Assembly: GCF_048269545.1 (NCBI RefSeq)
Contig: NZ_JBLXIJ010000005.1
Coordinates: forward strand, 80,164 to 144,163
Direction: 5' to 3'
DNA length: 64,000 nucleotides
Source: Halpernia sp048269545
GTDB lineage: Bacteria > Bacteroidota > Bacteroidia > Flavobacteriales > Weeksellaceae
Shown here: positions 43,210 through 52,257 of the stretch, in pieces
How positions within the stretch are numbered: position 1 is the first letter of the stretch
How the letters are laid out: each line of letters opens with the position of its first letter
Position numbers and translations under genes: made by a program
Notes under the pieces: model-generated
What the model was told of the DNA's origin: nothing
What the model saw: the letters and a program-made list of their open reading frames with translations, nothing else
Database searches by the model: none

Positions 43210-43767
43210 TTAATCTTCATTAATTCTTCCATCTTCTAATTGGTATAAATCTTTAAGATTTCGCCCCAATTCATCATAATCTAAGCCATAACCTAAAACA
43301 AATTTGTTTGGAATTTCTTTACCAACATAATCTATTTTAAAATCTTTATCATAAACATCTGGTTTTAAAAGAAAAGAAGCGATTTTTATAGATTTTGGAC
43401 GTTGCGTTTCTTTGAAATATTGAAACAAACTTTCCACAGTATTTCCTGTATCTACAATGTCTTCTAAGATAATAATGTGTCGATCTTTAATGTCTTTAGT
43501 TAAATCCATTTTTTGGTAAACAATTCCTGTAGATTGCGTTCCCACATAAGAGCTCATTTGGATAAATGCGATTTCACATTTACCTGGATAATGTTTTAAC
43601 AGATCTGAAAAAAACATAATCACACCATTTAAAACGCCGATGAAAACGGGTGTTTCATCTTTGTAATCTTGATGAATTTTTAGAGCAGTTTCTTTTACGA
43701 TGGATTGAATTTCTTCATCTTTAAGATATGTGACAAAATTTTTGTCGTGTATTTTAATACGGTCCAT
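43210..43767 (-). CDS. hpt: Hypoxanthine phosphoribosyltransferase
   Basis: The 185-residue purine-salvage enzyme makes IMP (and probably GMP) from hypoxanthine/guanine and PRPP. The PRPP-binding motif is IIILEDIVDTGNTVESL, the flexible loop region includes QMSSYVGTQSTG, and the C-terminal base-binding strand is FVLGYGLDYDELGRNL. It is the first gene of the hpt-adk-obgE run, with a short predicted leader. Confidence 0.93.
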   Translation of the reverse strand: MDRIKIHDKNFVTYLKDEEIQSIVKETALKIHQDYKDETPVFIGVLNGVIMFFSDLLKHYPGKCEIAFIQMSSYVGTQSTGIVYQKMDLTKDIKDRHIIILEDIVDTGNTVESLFQYFKETQRPKSIKIASFLLKPDVYDKDFKIDYVGKEIPNKFVLGYGLDYDELGRNLKDLYQLEDGRINED

Positions 43768-43783
43768 AGATTTTTATAAGGTG

Positions 43784-43791
43784 CAAATTTA
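43784..43791 (-). promoter_or_regulatory. -7 element of hpt
   Basis: On the minus strand TAAATTTG followed by C is a perfect TAnnTTTG match ending 16 bases before the ATG. Confidence 0.5.
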
Positions 43792-43996
43792 AACTTTTTA
43801 AAAAGAATAATTTTACTGTAAATGGTTTAATTATTATAATATGATATATTTTTCTTAAAAAGTGAATTAATAAAAAGAAAATTAATGAAAATCAAGTTTA
43901 TGATTAAAATTCTTTTTTAACAAAAAACGTTAATTGGCAAAATTATTGTAACATGATTTCTTATCCTAAGTCAATGTTTCTAGATGACTTTTAAAA

Positions 43997-44004
43997 TAAA
44001 TTTG
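43997..44004 (+). promoter_or_regulatory. -7 element of the YceI-like gene
   Basis: TAAATTTG followed by C is a perfect TAnnTTTG match 31 bases before the ATG. The rest of the 268-base divergent gap to hpt shows no gene. Confidence 0.5.
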
Positions 44005-44035
44005 CACTATAATTTAATAACAAAAATAAAATATT

Positions 44036-44548
44036 ATGGCAACAACATGGAAATTAGATCCGTCTCATAGTGAAATTACTTTTAAAGTAAAACATATGAT
44101 GATTTCTAACGTGAAAGGCAACTTTCAAACTTTTGATGCAGAAATAAAATCAGAAGATGATTCATTCAAAAATGCAAAAACTTCCGCAACAATCCAGACT
44201 GATTCTGTCTTTACAAACAATTCAGATAGAGATAATCACTTAAAAGGCGCAGACTTTTTTAATGTAGAAGTTAATCCAACTATTAATTTTGAAAGTGATT
44301 CTTTAAATGATGAAATCACTGGAAATTTAACGATAAATGGCGTTACAAAACCGGTGAAATTAGATGTAGATTTTGGAGGAATAAACGTGGATCCATGGGG
44401 AAATACAAAAGCTGGTTTTTCTTTTGAAGGAAAAATTAAAAGAAGTGATTTTGGCTTGACTTATAATGCTACTTTAGAAACTGGCGGCGTTTTGGTAAGT
44501 GATGAAGTGAAAATTGCGGGTGATTTGCAATTTTCTAAACAAGCATAA
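44036..44548 (+). CDS. YceI family lipocalin-like protein
   Basis: The 170-residue protein has the YceI lipocalin-like beta-barrel pattern: WKLDPSHSEITFKVKHMMISNVKGNF at the N-terminus, DRDNHLKGADFFNVEVNPTINF in the middle and FGLTYNATLETGGVLVSDEVKIAGDLQF at the C-terminus. The family binds isoprenoid chains such as polyprenyl quinones. No signal peptide is present, so this copy is probably cytoplasmic. It stands alone with its own promoter and terminator. Confidence 0.9.
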   Translation: MATTWKLDPSHSEITFKVKHMMISNVKGNFQTFDAEIKSEDDSFKNAKTSATIQTDSVFTNNSDRDNHLKGADFFNVEVNPTINFESDSLNDEITGNLTINGVTKPVKLDVDFGGINVDPWGNTKAGFSFEGKIKRSDFGLTYNATLETGGVLVSDEVKIAGDLQFSKQA

Positions 44549-44568
44549 TTTTACCATCTTTAAATTTT

Positions 44569-44608
44569 AAATTCTATGATTTTTCATTAAATCATAGAAT
44601 TTTTTTTA
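44569..44608 (+). terminator. Intrinsic terminator of the YceI-like gene
   Basis: A 14-bp perfect stem AAATTCTATGATTT / AAATCATAGAATTT has a 6-base loop (44583-44588) and a T tract. Confidence 0.92.
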
Positions 44609-44629
44609 AATTTAATCACATTTAATTCA

Positions 44630-45202
44630 ATGAATTATTTAGCACATTCTTATCTTTCTTTTTCAGACCAACAAATTGTGGGACAATTTTTGGAAGATTA
44701 TGTGAAAAATAATCAGCGTGGAAATTTACCCGAAAAAATCCAAGAAGGTATCATTTTGCATAGAGAAATAGATACTTTTACAGATTCTCACCCTATAATT
44801 ACAGAAGCCAAAAAAATTTATCAACCTTTGGTTAGACTTTATTCTGGAGCCTTTATTGATGTGAGTTTTGATTATTTTTTAGCAAATAGTTTATCAGAAA
44901 ATGATTTAAAAAAACATACCGATAAAGTTTATAAAGCGTTGCGTGAATATGAAAATTATTTTCCGGAAATTTTTCACAATCGATTGAATTCTATGCAAAA
45001 AGACAATTGGCTTTATAATTATAAATTTGATTGGGGAATAAAATATAGTTTTCAAAATGTTTTAAACAAAGCAAAATATCTTGAAAAAGAAATTCCAATT
45101 CTTGAAGTTTTTCTTCAGAATAAAGTTTTTTTAAAAGAAAAATTTGATATATTTTTTCCAGAATTAAAAGCACATATTTCAGAAATGAATTCTAAATTTT
45201 AG
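44630..45202 (+). CDS. acpH: Acyl carrier protein phosphodiesterase (AcpH/DUF479)
   Basis: The 190-residue protein is of the HD-like AcpH family: MNYLAHSYLSFSDQQIVGQFLEDYVK, GIILHREIDTFTDSHP (metal-binding His/Asp) and RLYSGAFIDVSFDYFLA. These enzymes remove the 4'-phosphopantetheine arm from acyl carrier protein. It is convergent with the alpha/beta hydrolase gene (10-base gap) and has no terminator of its own. Confidence 0.87.
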   Translation: MNYLAHSYLSFSDQQIVGQFLEDYVKNNQRGNLPEKIQEGIILHREIDTFTDSHPIITEAKKIYQPLVRLYSGAFIDVSFDYFLANSLSENDLKKHTDKVYKALREYENYFPEIFHNRLNSMQKDNWLYNYKFDWGIKYSFQNVLNKAKYLEKEIPILEVFLQNKVFLKEKFDIFFPELKAHISEMNSKF

Positions 45203-45212
45203 TTCAAATTTA

Positions 45213-46055
45213 TTATTTAAATTCTTTCAAAATAATTTTCCACAAAGGTTCATTATAAGACCGAAAAAAATTAATGTGACCAATTTCCTTTTTCGGAGAA
45301 TCTGCAATTTTTAAAACTTTATAAGTTGGTTTTAAATTGGGAAAAGTTTCTTTTAATAAACTTTTTACGCCTTTTTCTGTGAGCCAAGAATCATCTTCTG
45401 CTCGCAAAACCAAAACATTTTGTTGTAAATCGTTAGAAAAATTAAAATCAATTTTCTCTAAAAGTGCATTTGTTGATTTCTTATTTAAAATTAAAGTGCG
45501 CCAATCAAAGGCTGCATTTTTTGGGAGACTTTCACCTAAACCGAAATATTGCGCCGGAAAATAACCAAAAATTTTCGTGAAAAATGGTTGCAAAATACCG
45601 AATCCACCGTAAGCTAAAAGTTTGGTTTTAAAATTTAAATTTCCTACATACGCTTTTTGTGCACCAAAAAAAATAAATTTTTTAAATTGTTTAGAACCTT
45701 CATTCATTCCTAAAATTAATGCACCCACCGAATGTCCGATTAAATATTTATCATAATTCTCAAACTTAATTTTAATAAAATTGGTCAAAGTTTTAAAATC
45801 TTCAGTTCCCCAAGTTCGCATAGAACTATCAGAATTTTTCAGAATTTTTGGTTTGGATAAACCAATTCCAGAATAATCATAAGTAATTACTGTAAAACCA
45901 TTTTTTGCTAAAAAGCGGGAAATATTAAAATAAATTTGTTGTTTTACGCCTGTTGCAGAATTAATTAAAATAATCTTTTTATTGGAGATTTTCGGCTCAA
46001 AAAGTGTGGCAAAAATAGTTTGGTTTGAAGCGTTTTTTAAATTTAATTCTGTCAT
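45213..46055 (-). CDS. Alpha/beta hydrolase (S33-like)
   Basis: The 280-residue cytoplasmic protein has an alpha/beta-hydrolase fold. ILINSATGVKQQIY supplies the oxyanion-hole strand, the nucleophile is Ser109 in YLIGHSVGAL, LVLRAEDDSWL carries the acid residue and KEIGHINFFR near the C-terminus the His. The substrate is unknown. It is the last gene of the minus-strand run from valS; 57 bases separate it from rbsK. Confidence 0.83.
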   Translation of the reverse strand: MTELNLKNASNQTIFATLFEPKISNKKIILINSATGVKQQIYFNISRFLAKNGFTVITYDYSGIGLSKPKILKNSDSSMRTWGTEDFKTLTNFIKIKFENYDKYLIGHSVGALILGMNEGSKQFKKFIFFGAQKAYVGNLNFKTKLLAYGGFGILQPFFTKIFGYFPAQYFGLGESLPKNAAFDWRTLILNKKSTNALLEKIDFNFSNDLQQNVLVLRAEDDSWLTEKGVKSLLKETFPNLKPTYKVLKIADSPKKEIGHINFFRSYNEPLWKIILKEFK

Positions 46056-46112
46056 TTAAAAATGAAATATAAGAAAATGTATGATTTCTAAAGATTAAGT
46101 TTTGATTAAAAC

Positions 46113-47021
46113 CTAAACCAAAACATTTTTTAAAAAAGGCAATCCACTTTGCGAACCTCTGTTTTCCGCTACTTTTAATGAAACATCATTTCCAAATTTC
46201 ACACAATCTTTTATTTTATTTTTATGACAATACGCCATTGCAAAACCAGATGTAAAAGCATCGCCCATTCCCATTTTATGAGCTGTTTGTGCAGGATCAT
46301 TTCTAAAATAACTCATTTCTGAACCGTTAAAATAGATTGAAGAATTGGTGTCATCTCGCACAAATAATTTATTGGGTAGTCTTTTCATTATTTGTTCTCT
46401 GCTTTCTGGTCCAAAAATCGAAGCTAAATCATTGGTTTTTGCTATTATAAATTCAGATTGTTCTATAATATTTTGTGGTAATTTATTTCCTGGAGCGGCA
46501 TAAATTGCAATTTTAACGTTTAATTGCTTACATTTTTTATATAAATATTTCACAGTGTCTAGTGGAATCTCTAATTGAGTAAGAACCAAATCTGCTTGTG
46601 AAAGTGCTTTTTCTGCGGCATCAATATCTTCTGGAGTAAGCAAATCATTTGCTGCAGGAACTACAACAATTGCATTTTTTCCTTCTGATGCGGTAACAAA
46701 TGCAGTTCCAGTTGCAGTATTTATTTTTTCTGCTACAAAACCAATATTAATGTTTTCTTCACGTAGATTTCTTAAAATTTGTTGTCCGTGCGGATCTGCA
46801 CCTACAGCGCCTACAAAATAAACGCTTGCGCCTAATCTTGCCGTTGCAACTGCTTGGTTTGCGCCTTTTCCACCAAAAAAACTTTCAGATTGATGGGCTA
46901 AAACGGTTTGATTTGCTTGTGGCATTTGGGAAGTATTAAGTACTAAATCAATAGAACAACTTCCGACTACAACTATTTTCGGAGAATAATTTTGGTTAAA
47001 TTTTATATTTTGAAAATTCAT
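46113..47021 (-). CDS. rbsK: Ribokinase-like PfkB-family sugar kinase
   Basis: The 302-residue kinase has PfkB signature 1, FFGGKGANQAVATARLGASVYFVGAVG (about 50-75). The catalytic region KMGMGDAFTSGFAMAY (PfkB signature 2, catalytic Asp in GMGDAF) lies near residue 255. It most resembles ribokinase, phosphorylating D-ribose at O5. No ribose transporter or isomerase is adjacent. It lies 31 bases after the DUF4241 gene and is probably cotranscribed with it. Confidence 0.85.
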   Translation of the reverse strand: MNFQNIKFNQNYSPKIVVVGSCSIDLVLNTSQMPQANQTVLAHQSESFFGGKGANQAVATARLGASVYFVGAVGADPHGQQILRNLREENINIGFVAEKINTATGTAFVTASEGKNAIVVVPAANDLLTPEDIDAAEKALSQADLVLTQLEIPLDTVKYLYKKCKQLNVKIAIYAAPGNKLPQNIIEQSEFIIAKTNDLASIFGPESREQIMKRLPNKLFVRDDTNSSIYFNGSEMSYFRNDPAQTAHKMGMGDAFTSGFAMAYCHKNKIKDCVKFGNDVSLKVAENRGSQSGLPFLKNVLV

Positions 47022-47052
47022 ATTGTAAAAATAAAAATTTGAAATGCTAAAT

Positions 47053-47688
47053 CTAAGCCATTTCTATGAATTCTGAAATAATTTTCACAGGTTTATTATT
47101 TTCATCGAAAGCAATATAAGTTCCATAAAATCCTTCTCCGTAACCTGTTTCAAATGCAATCATATTTTCAGGCTCTACTTCATCGGGTTTTAAAATTGCA
47201 AATTGATTAAATATTCCAGAACTGTCATAAAAGGAAGGATGAAAAAATTCTTCATAAATACCCATGAAATCTGCACCTTTTCTATGGTAAAGTCGCGTTT
47301 CCAAATGGTTCAAACATTCTTGGGTTTTGGCGTCCATAAAACAGCCCATTCCGCTTTTCACAGGATAACCGAAAATTTCGCCTTCCTTTAAATCTTTTAA
47401 ATTTTGATTTTCACAAAGTGCTAATTCCCATTTTTCGATTTTATTTTTCGAAAATGTAATTTCTACATAAGCGATGCAGTTGCTTTCTTTTTCTTTATGA
47501 ATTAAAACTGGAAAATTCCCATTAGGAAATTTAATTAAAAAAGGTGCTTTATCATTTGTAATTAAAGGATCGCAAGCAATTATTTCGCCTGAACTAATGT
47601 GCAATTCTCCTGCTTCATAAGTATCAATTAAGATATTATCTGCTAAATTTTTACTGAATAATTTTGTGAGATTTTCTAGGTGTTTCAT
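47053..47688 (-). CDS. DUF4241 domain-containing protein
   Basis: The 211-residue protein belongs to DUF4241: GEIIACDPLI, an FPVLIHKEKE region, SGMGCFMDAKTQECL and the C-terminal ETGYGEGFYGTYIAFDENNKPVKIISEF. The function is unknown. Its ATG overlaps the TAA of valS by one base (TAATG on the minus strand), so it is translationally coupled to an essential tRNA synthetase gene. Confidence 0.85.
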   Translation of the reverse strand: MKHLENLTKLFSKNLADNILIDTYEAGELHISSGEIIACDPLITNDKAPFLIKFPNGNFPVLIHKEKESNCIAYVEITFSKNKIEKWELALCENQNLKDLKEGEIFGYPVKSGMGCFMDAKTQECLNHLETRLYHRKGADFMGIYEEFFHPSFYDSSGIFNQFAILKPDEVEPENMIAFETGYGEGFYGTYIAFDENNKPVKIISEFIEMA

Positions 47689-50306
47689 TACAAAGTTTTC
47701 AATTTTTCTTGCAATAATTTGATCTTTTCTTGCGCATCTTTCTGTTTGTTTTGCTCGTTTTCTAAAACTTGCTTTGGCGCGCCTGCAACAAATTTCTCAT
47801 TAGATAATTTCTTTTCTACTGAAATGAGAAAACCTTGCAAATATTTTAATTCTTCTTCAGTTTTAGCTTTTTCTTCAGCTAAATCTAAATTTTCACTAAA
47901 TGGAATTGAAATTTCTGTTCCACCAACTAAAAATGTAAAACTTGGTAAATCTGTTTTCTTATTAAAATTAACTTGCTCAGAATTTGCAAGTTTTTTAATG
48001 ATTTCTTCATTTTTAAATGAATCAGCGTTGGTGAAAATTTCCACCGTTTCACGCGGCGAGATGCCTTTCGATTGTCGATAATTTCTTATGCCGGAAATTA
48101 TTTCTTTGGTAAAATCAAAATCTTTTACTAATTCTTCTTTAAAAGAAGTTGCTTTTTTTTGCTGTGCAATTATTAAAGCTTCATCTATATTTCTATTTCC
48201 CATTTGTTGCCAAAGTTCTTCAGATAAAAACGGCATAAATGGATGAACTAATTTCATTAATTCTTCAAAGAAATAAATCGTTTTCTGATAAACTTCTTTA
48301 GAAATTGGCTCGCCATAATTGGGTTTAATAATTTCTAAATACCAAGAGCAGAAATCGTCCCAAATTAGTTTATAAATTAAATGTAAAGCATCAGAAATCC
48401 TGAATTTTTCAAATTGATTTGCGACTTCAATAATGGTTTTATTAATCTGATTTTCAAACCATTCAATTGCTTGTTGATCCGCAGAATTACTTTTTATAGT
48501 TTCAGATTTTTCCCAATTTTGAACCAGTCGAAACGCGTTCCAGATTTTTGTGGCAAAATTCCTTCCTTGAAGCATTAAATCTTCATCAAACAATAAATCA
48601 TTTCCGGCAGGAGCGCTCAATAAAATCCCCACACGAACGCCATCTGCGCCATATTTTTCAATTAATTCTATTGGATCTGGAGAATTTCCCAATTGTTTAG
48701 ACATTTTTCTTCTTTGTTTATCGCGCACAATTCCGGTAAAATAAACATTTTTAAAAGGAATTTCATTTCGAAATTCTAAACCAGCCATCACCATTCTTGC
48801 GACCCAAAAGAAAATAATATCTGGACCGGTTACCAAATCTGCAGTTGGATAATAATAATTTATTTCCTCGTTATTTGGATTATTTAAACCATCAAAAACC
48901 GACATTGGCCAAAGCCAAGATGAAAACCAAGTATCGAGCGCATCTTCTTCTTGTTTTAAGTTGTCAGTTGTCAGTTGTTGGTTGTCAGTTTTTTCTTTTG
49001 CTAAAATCAAGGCTTCCTTAATATTTTCTGCTACAACAAAATCATCTTCACCATCACCAAAAAAATACGCAGGAATTTGTTGTCCCCACCAAAGTTGACG
49101 AGAAATATTCCAATCTCGGATGTTTTCCATCCAATGTTTATAGGTGTTTTTAAACTTTTCTGGGAATAATTTTATGTCTCCGTTCATTACAACTTCCAAA
49201 GCTGGTTTTGCAAGATCTTCCATTTTTAAAAACCATTGAACGGATAATTTCGGCTCAATAATTTCGCCGGTTCTTTCGGAAGTTCCCACTTTATTGACGT
49301 AATCTTCTGCTTTTAAAAGCAATCCTTTTTCTTCTAATTCTTTTGCGATTTGTTTTCTTACTACAAATCTATCTTGACCATTGTAATGAAGTCCGTGTTC
49401 GTTTAATTTTCCGTCATCGTCTAAAGCATCAATAATTTGAAGTTGATGTTTTTTTCCAATTTCATAATCATTAATATCATGAGCCGGCGTAATTTTTAAA
49501 GCTCCGGTTCCGAATTCAATATCCACATATTCATCTTCAATAATCGGGACAATTCTATTCACGATTGGAACAATGACATTTTTTCCTTTTAAATGAAAAT
49601 ATTTTTCGTCATTTGGATTAATGCAAACTGCGACGTCACCGAAAATAGTTTCTGGTCGAGTAGTAGCAACGGTCATAAATTCTTCTGAACCTTCAATTTT
49701 ATATTTTAAAAAGTAAAGTTTTCCGTTTAATTCTTTGTGAATTACTTCTTCATCAGAAATATTGGTTTTGGCTTTTGGATCCCAATTTACCATTCTAAAA
49801 CCGCGGTAAATTAAACCTTTATTAAATAATTCAACAAAAGATTTTATGACCTGTTTGGATAGATTTTCTTCTAAAGTAAATTTCGTGCGTTCCCAATCGC
49901 AAGAGCAACCCAGTTTTTTTAATTGTTCTAAAATAGTTCCGCCGTATTGATCGGTCCATTTCCAGGCGTGTTTTAAAAATTCTTCACGGGTGAGATTTTC
50001 TTTTTTTATTCCTTCAGATTCTAATTTTGCCACCACTTTTGCTTCTGTTGCAATAGACGCGTGATCCGTTCCTGGAACCCAACAAGCATTAAAACCTTGC
50101 ATTCTCGCACGACGAACCAAAACATCTTGAATGGTATTATTCAACATGTGTCCCATGTGAAGAATTCCCGTAACATTTGGTGGCGGAATTACAATGGTAT
50201 AAGCTGGTCTTTCATCTGGTGTAGAATGAAAATAATTATTTTCTAACCAGTATTTGTACCATTTACTTTCGGTTTCTTTCGGATTATATTTTTCTGAAAT
50301 CTGCAT
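47688..50306 (-). CDS. valS: Valine--tRNA ligase
   Basis: The 872-residue class I synthetase charges tRNA-Val. HIGH appears as NVTGILHMGHML, the editing domain shows TTRPETIFGDVAV and the KMSKS loop reads RRKMSKQLGNSPDP (a KMSKQ variant). A C-terminal coiled-coil arm (about residues 800-870) is present. Between the editing domain and DALDTWFSS there is a short insert, TDNQQLTTDN, encoded by a heptamer repeat (48961-48988) of the same family as the adk-obgE intergenic element. DUF4241 follows with a 1-base overlap. Confidence 0.96.
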   Translation of the reverse strand: MQISEKYNPKETESKWYKYWLENNYFHSTPDERPAYTIVIPPPNVTGILHMGHMLNNTIQDVLVRRARMQGFNACWVPGTDHASIATEAKVVAKLESEGIKKENLTREEFLKHAWKWTDQYGGTILEQLKKLGCSCDWERTKFTLEENLSKQVIKSFVELFNKGLIYRGFRMVNWDPKAKTNISDEEVIHKELNGKLYFLKYKIEGSEEFMTVATTRPETIFGDVAVCINPNDEKYFHLKGKNVIVPIVNRIVPIIEDEYVDIEFGTGALKITPAHDINDYEIGKKHQLQIIDALDDDGKLNEHGLHYNGQDRFVVRKQIAKELEEKGLLLKAEDYVNKVGTSERTGEIIEPKLSVQWFLKMEDLAKPALEVVMNGDIKLFPEKFKNTYKHWMENIRDWNISRQLWWGQQIPAYFFGDGEDDFVVAENIKEALILAKEKTDNQQLTTDNLKQEEDALDTWFSSWLWPMSVFDGLNNPNNEEINYYYPTADLVTGPDIIFFWVARMVMAGLEFRNEIPFKNVYFTGIVRDKQRRKMSKQLGNSPDPIELIEKYGADGVRVGILLSAPAGNDLLFDEDLMLQGRNFATKIWNAFRLVQNWEKSETIKSNSADQQAIEWFENQINKTIIEVANQFEKFRISDALHLIYKLIWDDFCSWYLEIIKPNYGEPISKEVYQKTIYFFEELMKLVHPFMPFLSEELWQQMGNRNIDEALIIAQQKKATSFKEELVKDFDFTKEIISGIRNYRQSKGISPRETVEIFTNADSFKNEEIIKKLANSEQVNFNKKTDLPSFTFLVGGTEISIPFSENLDLAEEKAKTEEELKYLQGFLISVEKKLSNEKFVAGAPKQVLENEQNKQKDAQEKIKLLQEKLKTL
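48961..48988 (-). repeat. Four heptamers inside valS
   Basis: On the minus strand CTGACAA, CCAACAA, CTGACAA, CTGACAA run consecutively through the valS frame, encoding a Thr/Asp/Asn/Gln-rich insert. The units match those in the arm at 42508-42530. Confidence 0.85.
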
Positions 50307-50334
50307 AGTTCTAAATTCTAAAGCGTAATGTTTG

Positions 50335-50342
50335 CAAAAATA
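50335..50342 (-). promoter_or_regulatory. -7 element of valS
   Basis: On the minus strand TATTTTTG followed by C is a perfect TAnnTTTG match 28 bases before the ATG. Confidence 0.5.
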
Positions 50343-50383
50343 AGATAATCAAAAATTATATCTTCTATTTATTAAATAATATT

Positions 50384-50391
50384 TAAATTTG
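50384..50391 (+). promoter_or_regulatory. -7 element of the DUF1573 gene
   Basis: TAAATTTG is a perfect TAnnTTTG match 31 bases before the ATG at 50423. Confidence 0.45.
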
Positions 50392-50422
50392 TCTATTACT
50401 AATTAATTACAAATTGACAATT

Positions 50423-50812
50423 ATGAAAAATATTTTAGCAGGATTAATGTTAACTGCAACTTTCGCTTTTACTTCTGCACAAACAATTTCATTTAATGAA
50501 ACAACTCATGATTACGGTACAATTGCAAAAGGTTCTGATGGACATACTTTTTTTACGGTAACAAATACAGGAGACAAGCCTTTAATTATTTCTAAAGTTC
50601 AACCTGCGTGTGGCTGTACAACGCCAGAATGGAGCAAAGATCCAATTATGCCGGGAAAATCTGCTAAAATTAAAGTAGGTTATAATACACAATTGGTAAA
50701 TCCGTTCAATAAAATGATTGAAGTATATTCTAATGATCCGAAAAAAGGAAGAGAAGTACTTTATATTAAAGGAACTGTAGTTGAAGATACTACTCCAGTT
50801 GCAAAAAGCTAA
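50423..50812 (+). CDS. DUF1573 exported protein
   Basis: The 129-residue product has a signal peptide (MKNILAGLMLTATFAFTSAQ) and one Ig-like DUF1573 domain: ETTHDYGTIAKGSDG, FTVTNTGDKPLIISKVQPACGCTTPEW and KIKVGYNTQ, ending in YIKGTVVE. These small beta-sandwich proteins are abundant in Bacteroidota envelopes and their role is not established. An in-frame TTG at 50414 exists, but the ATG at 50423 begins the signal peptide directly. Confidence 0.9.
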   Translation: MKNILAGLMLTATFAFTSAQTISFNETTHDYGTIAKGSDGHTFFTVTNTGDKPLIISKVQPACGCTTPEWSKDPIMPGKSAKIKVGYNTQLVNPFNKMIEVYSNDPKKGREVLYIKGTVVEDTTPVAKS

Positions 50813-50836
50813 ATATTATTTATTAAAAATAATTAC

Positions 50837-50870
50837 AATGTCTTGATATTTTTATCGAGGCATTTTTTTT
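50837..50870 (+). terminator. Intrinsic terminator of the DUF1573 gene
   Basis: AATGTCTTGAT (50837-50847) pairs with ATCGAGGCATT (50854-50864) using two G-T pairs, followed by T8. Confidence 0.88.
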
Positions 50871-50893
50871 GGTACATTTATTAAAAATTTAAA

Positions 50894-51766
50894 ATGTCTA
50901 AAAATTATTCTAAAGATTTTATTGTTGATGATAAGTTTGATATAGAAAAATCTATCACAAAATACAAAGGTTCTATTTCCAAAAAAGATGGTAAAAAATT
51001 GCTTAAAGATGAGCAAGATACACTTCGGCTTTTGCAAGAAAAATTATATGCAGATGGAAGTCAATCTGTATTAATTGTTTTGCAAGCGATGGATGCAGCG
51101 GGAAAAGATTCTTTGATAAAACACGTTTTTGGAGGAATTAATCCGCAAGGTTGTGAAGTGACGAGTTTTAAAACGCCGTCTTCTTTAGATTATTCCCATG
51201 ATTTTCTTTGGCGTCATTATATTGCGTTGCCAGAAAAAGGAAAAATTGGAATTTTTAACCGTTCTCATTATGAAAGTATTTTGATTTGTAAAGTTCATCC
51301 TGCATTTAATTTGAATGAAAAAGTTTGGGATAATATTTCAGATTTTGATGATAAATTTTGGGAAAACCGCTATGAAAGTATTAGAAATTTTGAAAAACAT
51401 TTATCAGAAAACGGTACAAAAATTATTAAATTTTTCCTTAACGTTTCCAAAGAAGAGCAAAAACAAAGATTTCTAGACCGCATTGATGAAGAAGATAAAA
51501 ATTGGAAATTTGGTTTGGGAGATATGAAAGAACGCGCATTGTGGGACGATTATCAAAAAGCTTATGAAGATGCGATCAACGAGACTTCTAAAGATTATGC
51601 ACCGTGGTATGTTTTGCCAGCCGACAGCAAATGGTTTACGAGATTGGCGGCGTTGCAAATTATTATCGAAAATTTAGAAAAAATGGATTTGAAATTTCCA
51701 ACTCTAACTAATGAAAATTTAGGCGAATTGGAGGCGGCAAAATTAACATTACAAGATGAAAAATAA
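50894..51766 (+). CDS. Polyphosphate kinase 2 family protein
   Basis: The 290-residue PPK2 enzyme has Walker A VLQAMDAAGKDSLIKHVFGG (about 60-79), then NPQGCEVTSFKTPS, DFLWRHYIALPEKGKIGIFNRSHYE (Walker B) and lid residues in FLNVSKEEQKQRFLDR. It transfers phosphate from polyphosphate to nucleotides. The motif set resembles the class III PPK2s, which can act on both AMP and ADP, but the class is inferred. It has its own terminator and is convergent with the RNase P RNA. Confidence 0.9.
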   Translation: MSKNYSKDFIVDDKFDIEKSITKYKGSISKKDGKKLLKDEQDTLRLLQEKLYADGSQSVLIVLQAMDAAGKDSLIKHVFGGINPQGCEVTSFKTPSSLDYSHDFLWRHYIALPEKGKIGIFNRSHYESILICKVHPAFNLNEKVWDNISDFDDKFWENRYESIRNFEKHLSENGTKIIKFFLNVSKEEQKQRFLDRIDEEDKNWKFGLGDMKERALWDDYQKAYEDAINETSKDYAPWYVLPADSKWFTRLAALQIIIENLEKMDLKFPTLTNENLGELEAAKLTLQDEK

Positions 51767-51799
51767 ATTATATTGACTTAAATAATTATATAAAAACTT

Positions 51800-51822
51800 A
51801 GATTTTGTTTTAAATCTTTTTT
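51800..51822 (+). terminator. Intrinsic terminator of the PPK2 gene
   Basis: AGATTT (51800-51805) pairs with AAATCT (51812-51817) around a 6-base loop, with a T tract. Confidence 0.7.
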
Positions 51823-51838
51823 GCAATAACAAAAAACC

Positions 51839-52168
51839 ACGAGAAAAACGATAAGCCGGATTCTGTTTTCAAAAAAAAATTCTGAACGCTTGTTATTTAT
51901 CTACGTTTTACATTGCTGCAAAACTTTAGCTGTTTACCCCTCGATTTTCGGAGCGAGCAACTCCTATTTTAGACGAATCTAAAAGCATCGATATACTTAA
52001 CATTGCACCGCAAAGAGTTTACCTGGTTTCACTATAAATTAATATACATACTTTCTGTTGCACTTGTCCTGATCTCGCGACCGACGGTTGTTAACCGCTT
52101 TGCTGCTCTACGGTGTCCGGACTTTCCTATTTCAAAATAAATTGAAATCAACAAGCTGTTTTTCTCAT
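51839..52168 (-). ncRNA. rnpB: RNase P RNA (M1 RNA)
   Basis: This is the catalytic RNA that removes tRNA 5' leaders. On the minus strand the RNA starts ATGAGAAAAAC, which pairs with GTTTTTCTCGT at the 3' end to form helix P1 (51839-51849 with 52158-52168). The conserved core GGAAAGTCCGGACACC lies near the 5' end (about 52110-52130) and ACAGAATCCGGCTTAT near the 3' end (51850-51866). The length of about 330 nt suits bacterial type A RNA. A T tract follows P1 (GGTTTTTTG). It stands between PPK2 and yidC. Confidence 0.94.
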
Positions 52169-52174
52169 GGATGG

Positions 52175-52182
52175 CAAAGATA
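52175..52182 (-). promoter_or_regulatory. -7 element of rnpB
   Basis: On the minus strand TATCTTTG followed by C is a perfect TAnnTTTG match ending 6 bases before the predicted RNA 5' end. Confidence 0.65.
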
Positions 52183-52257
52183 GAGAAATTTTAAAATTTA
52201 AAAGTATGAGTTTAGAATTATGAATTATGAATTTTTGAAAATAAAGCGTTTGTTATA

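Noticed and set aside
43768..44035. A small RNA or gene in the hpt-YceI divergent gap
   Set aside because: Only AT-rich promoter-like sequence is visible, with no stable hairpin or frame.
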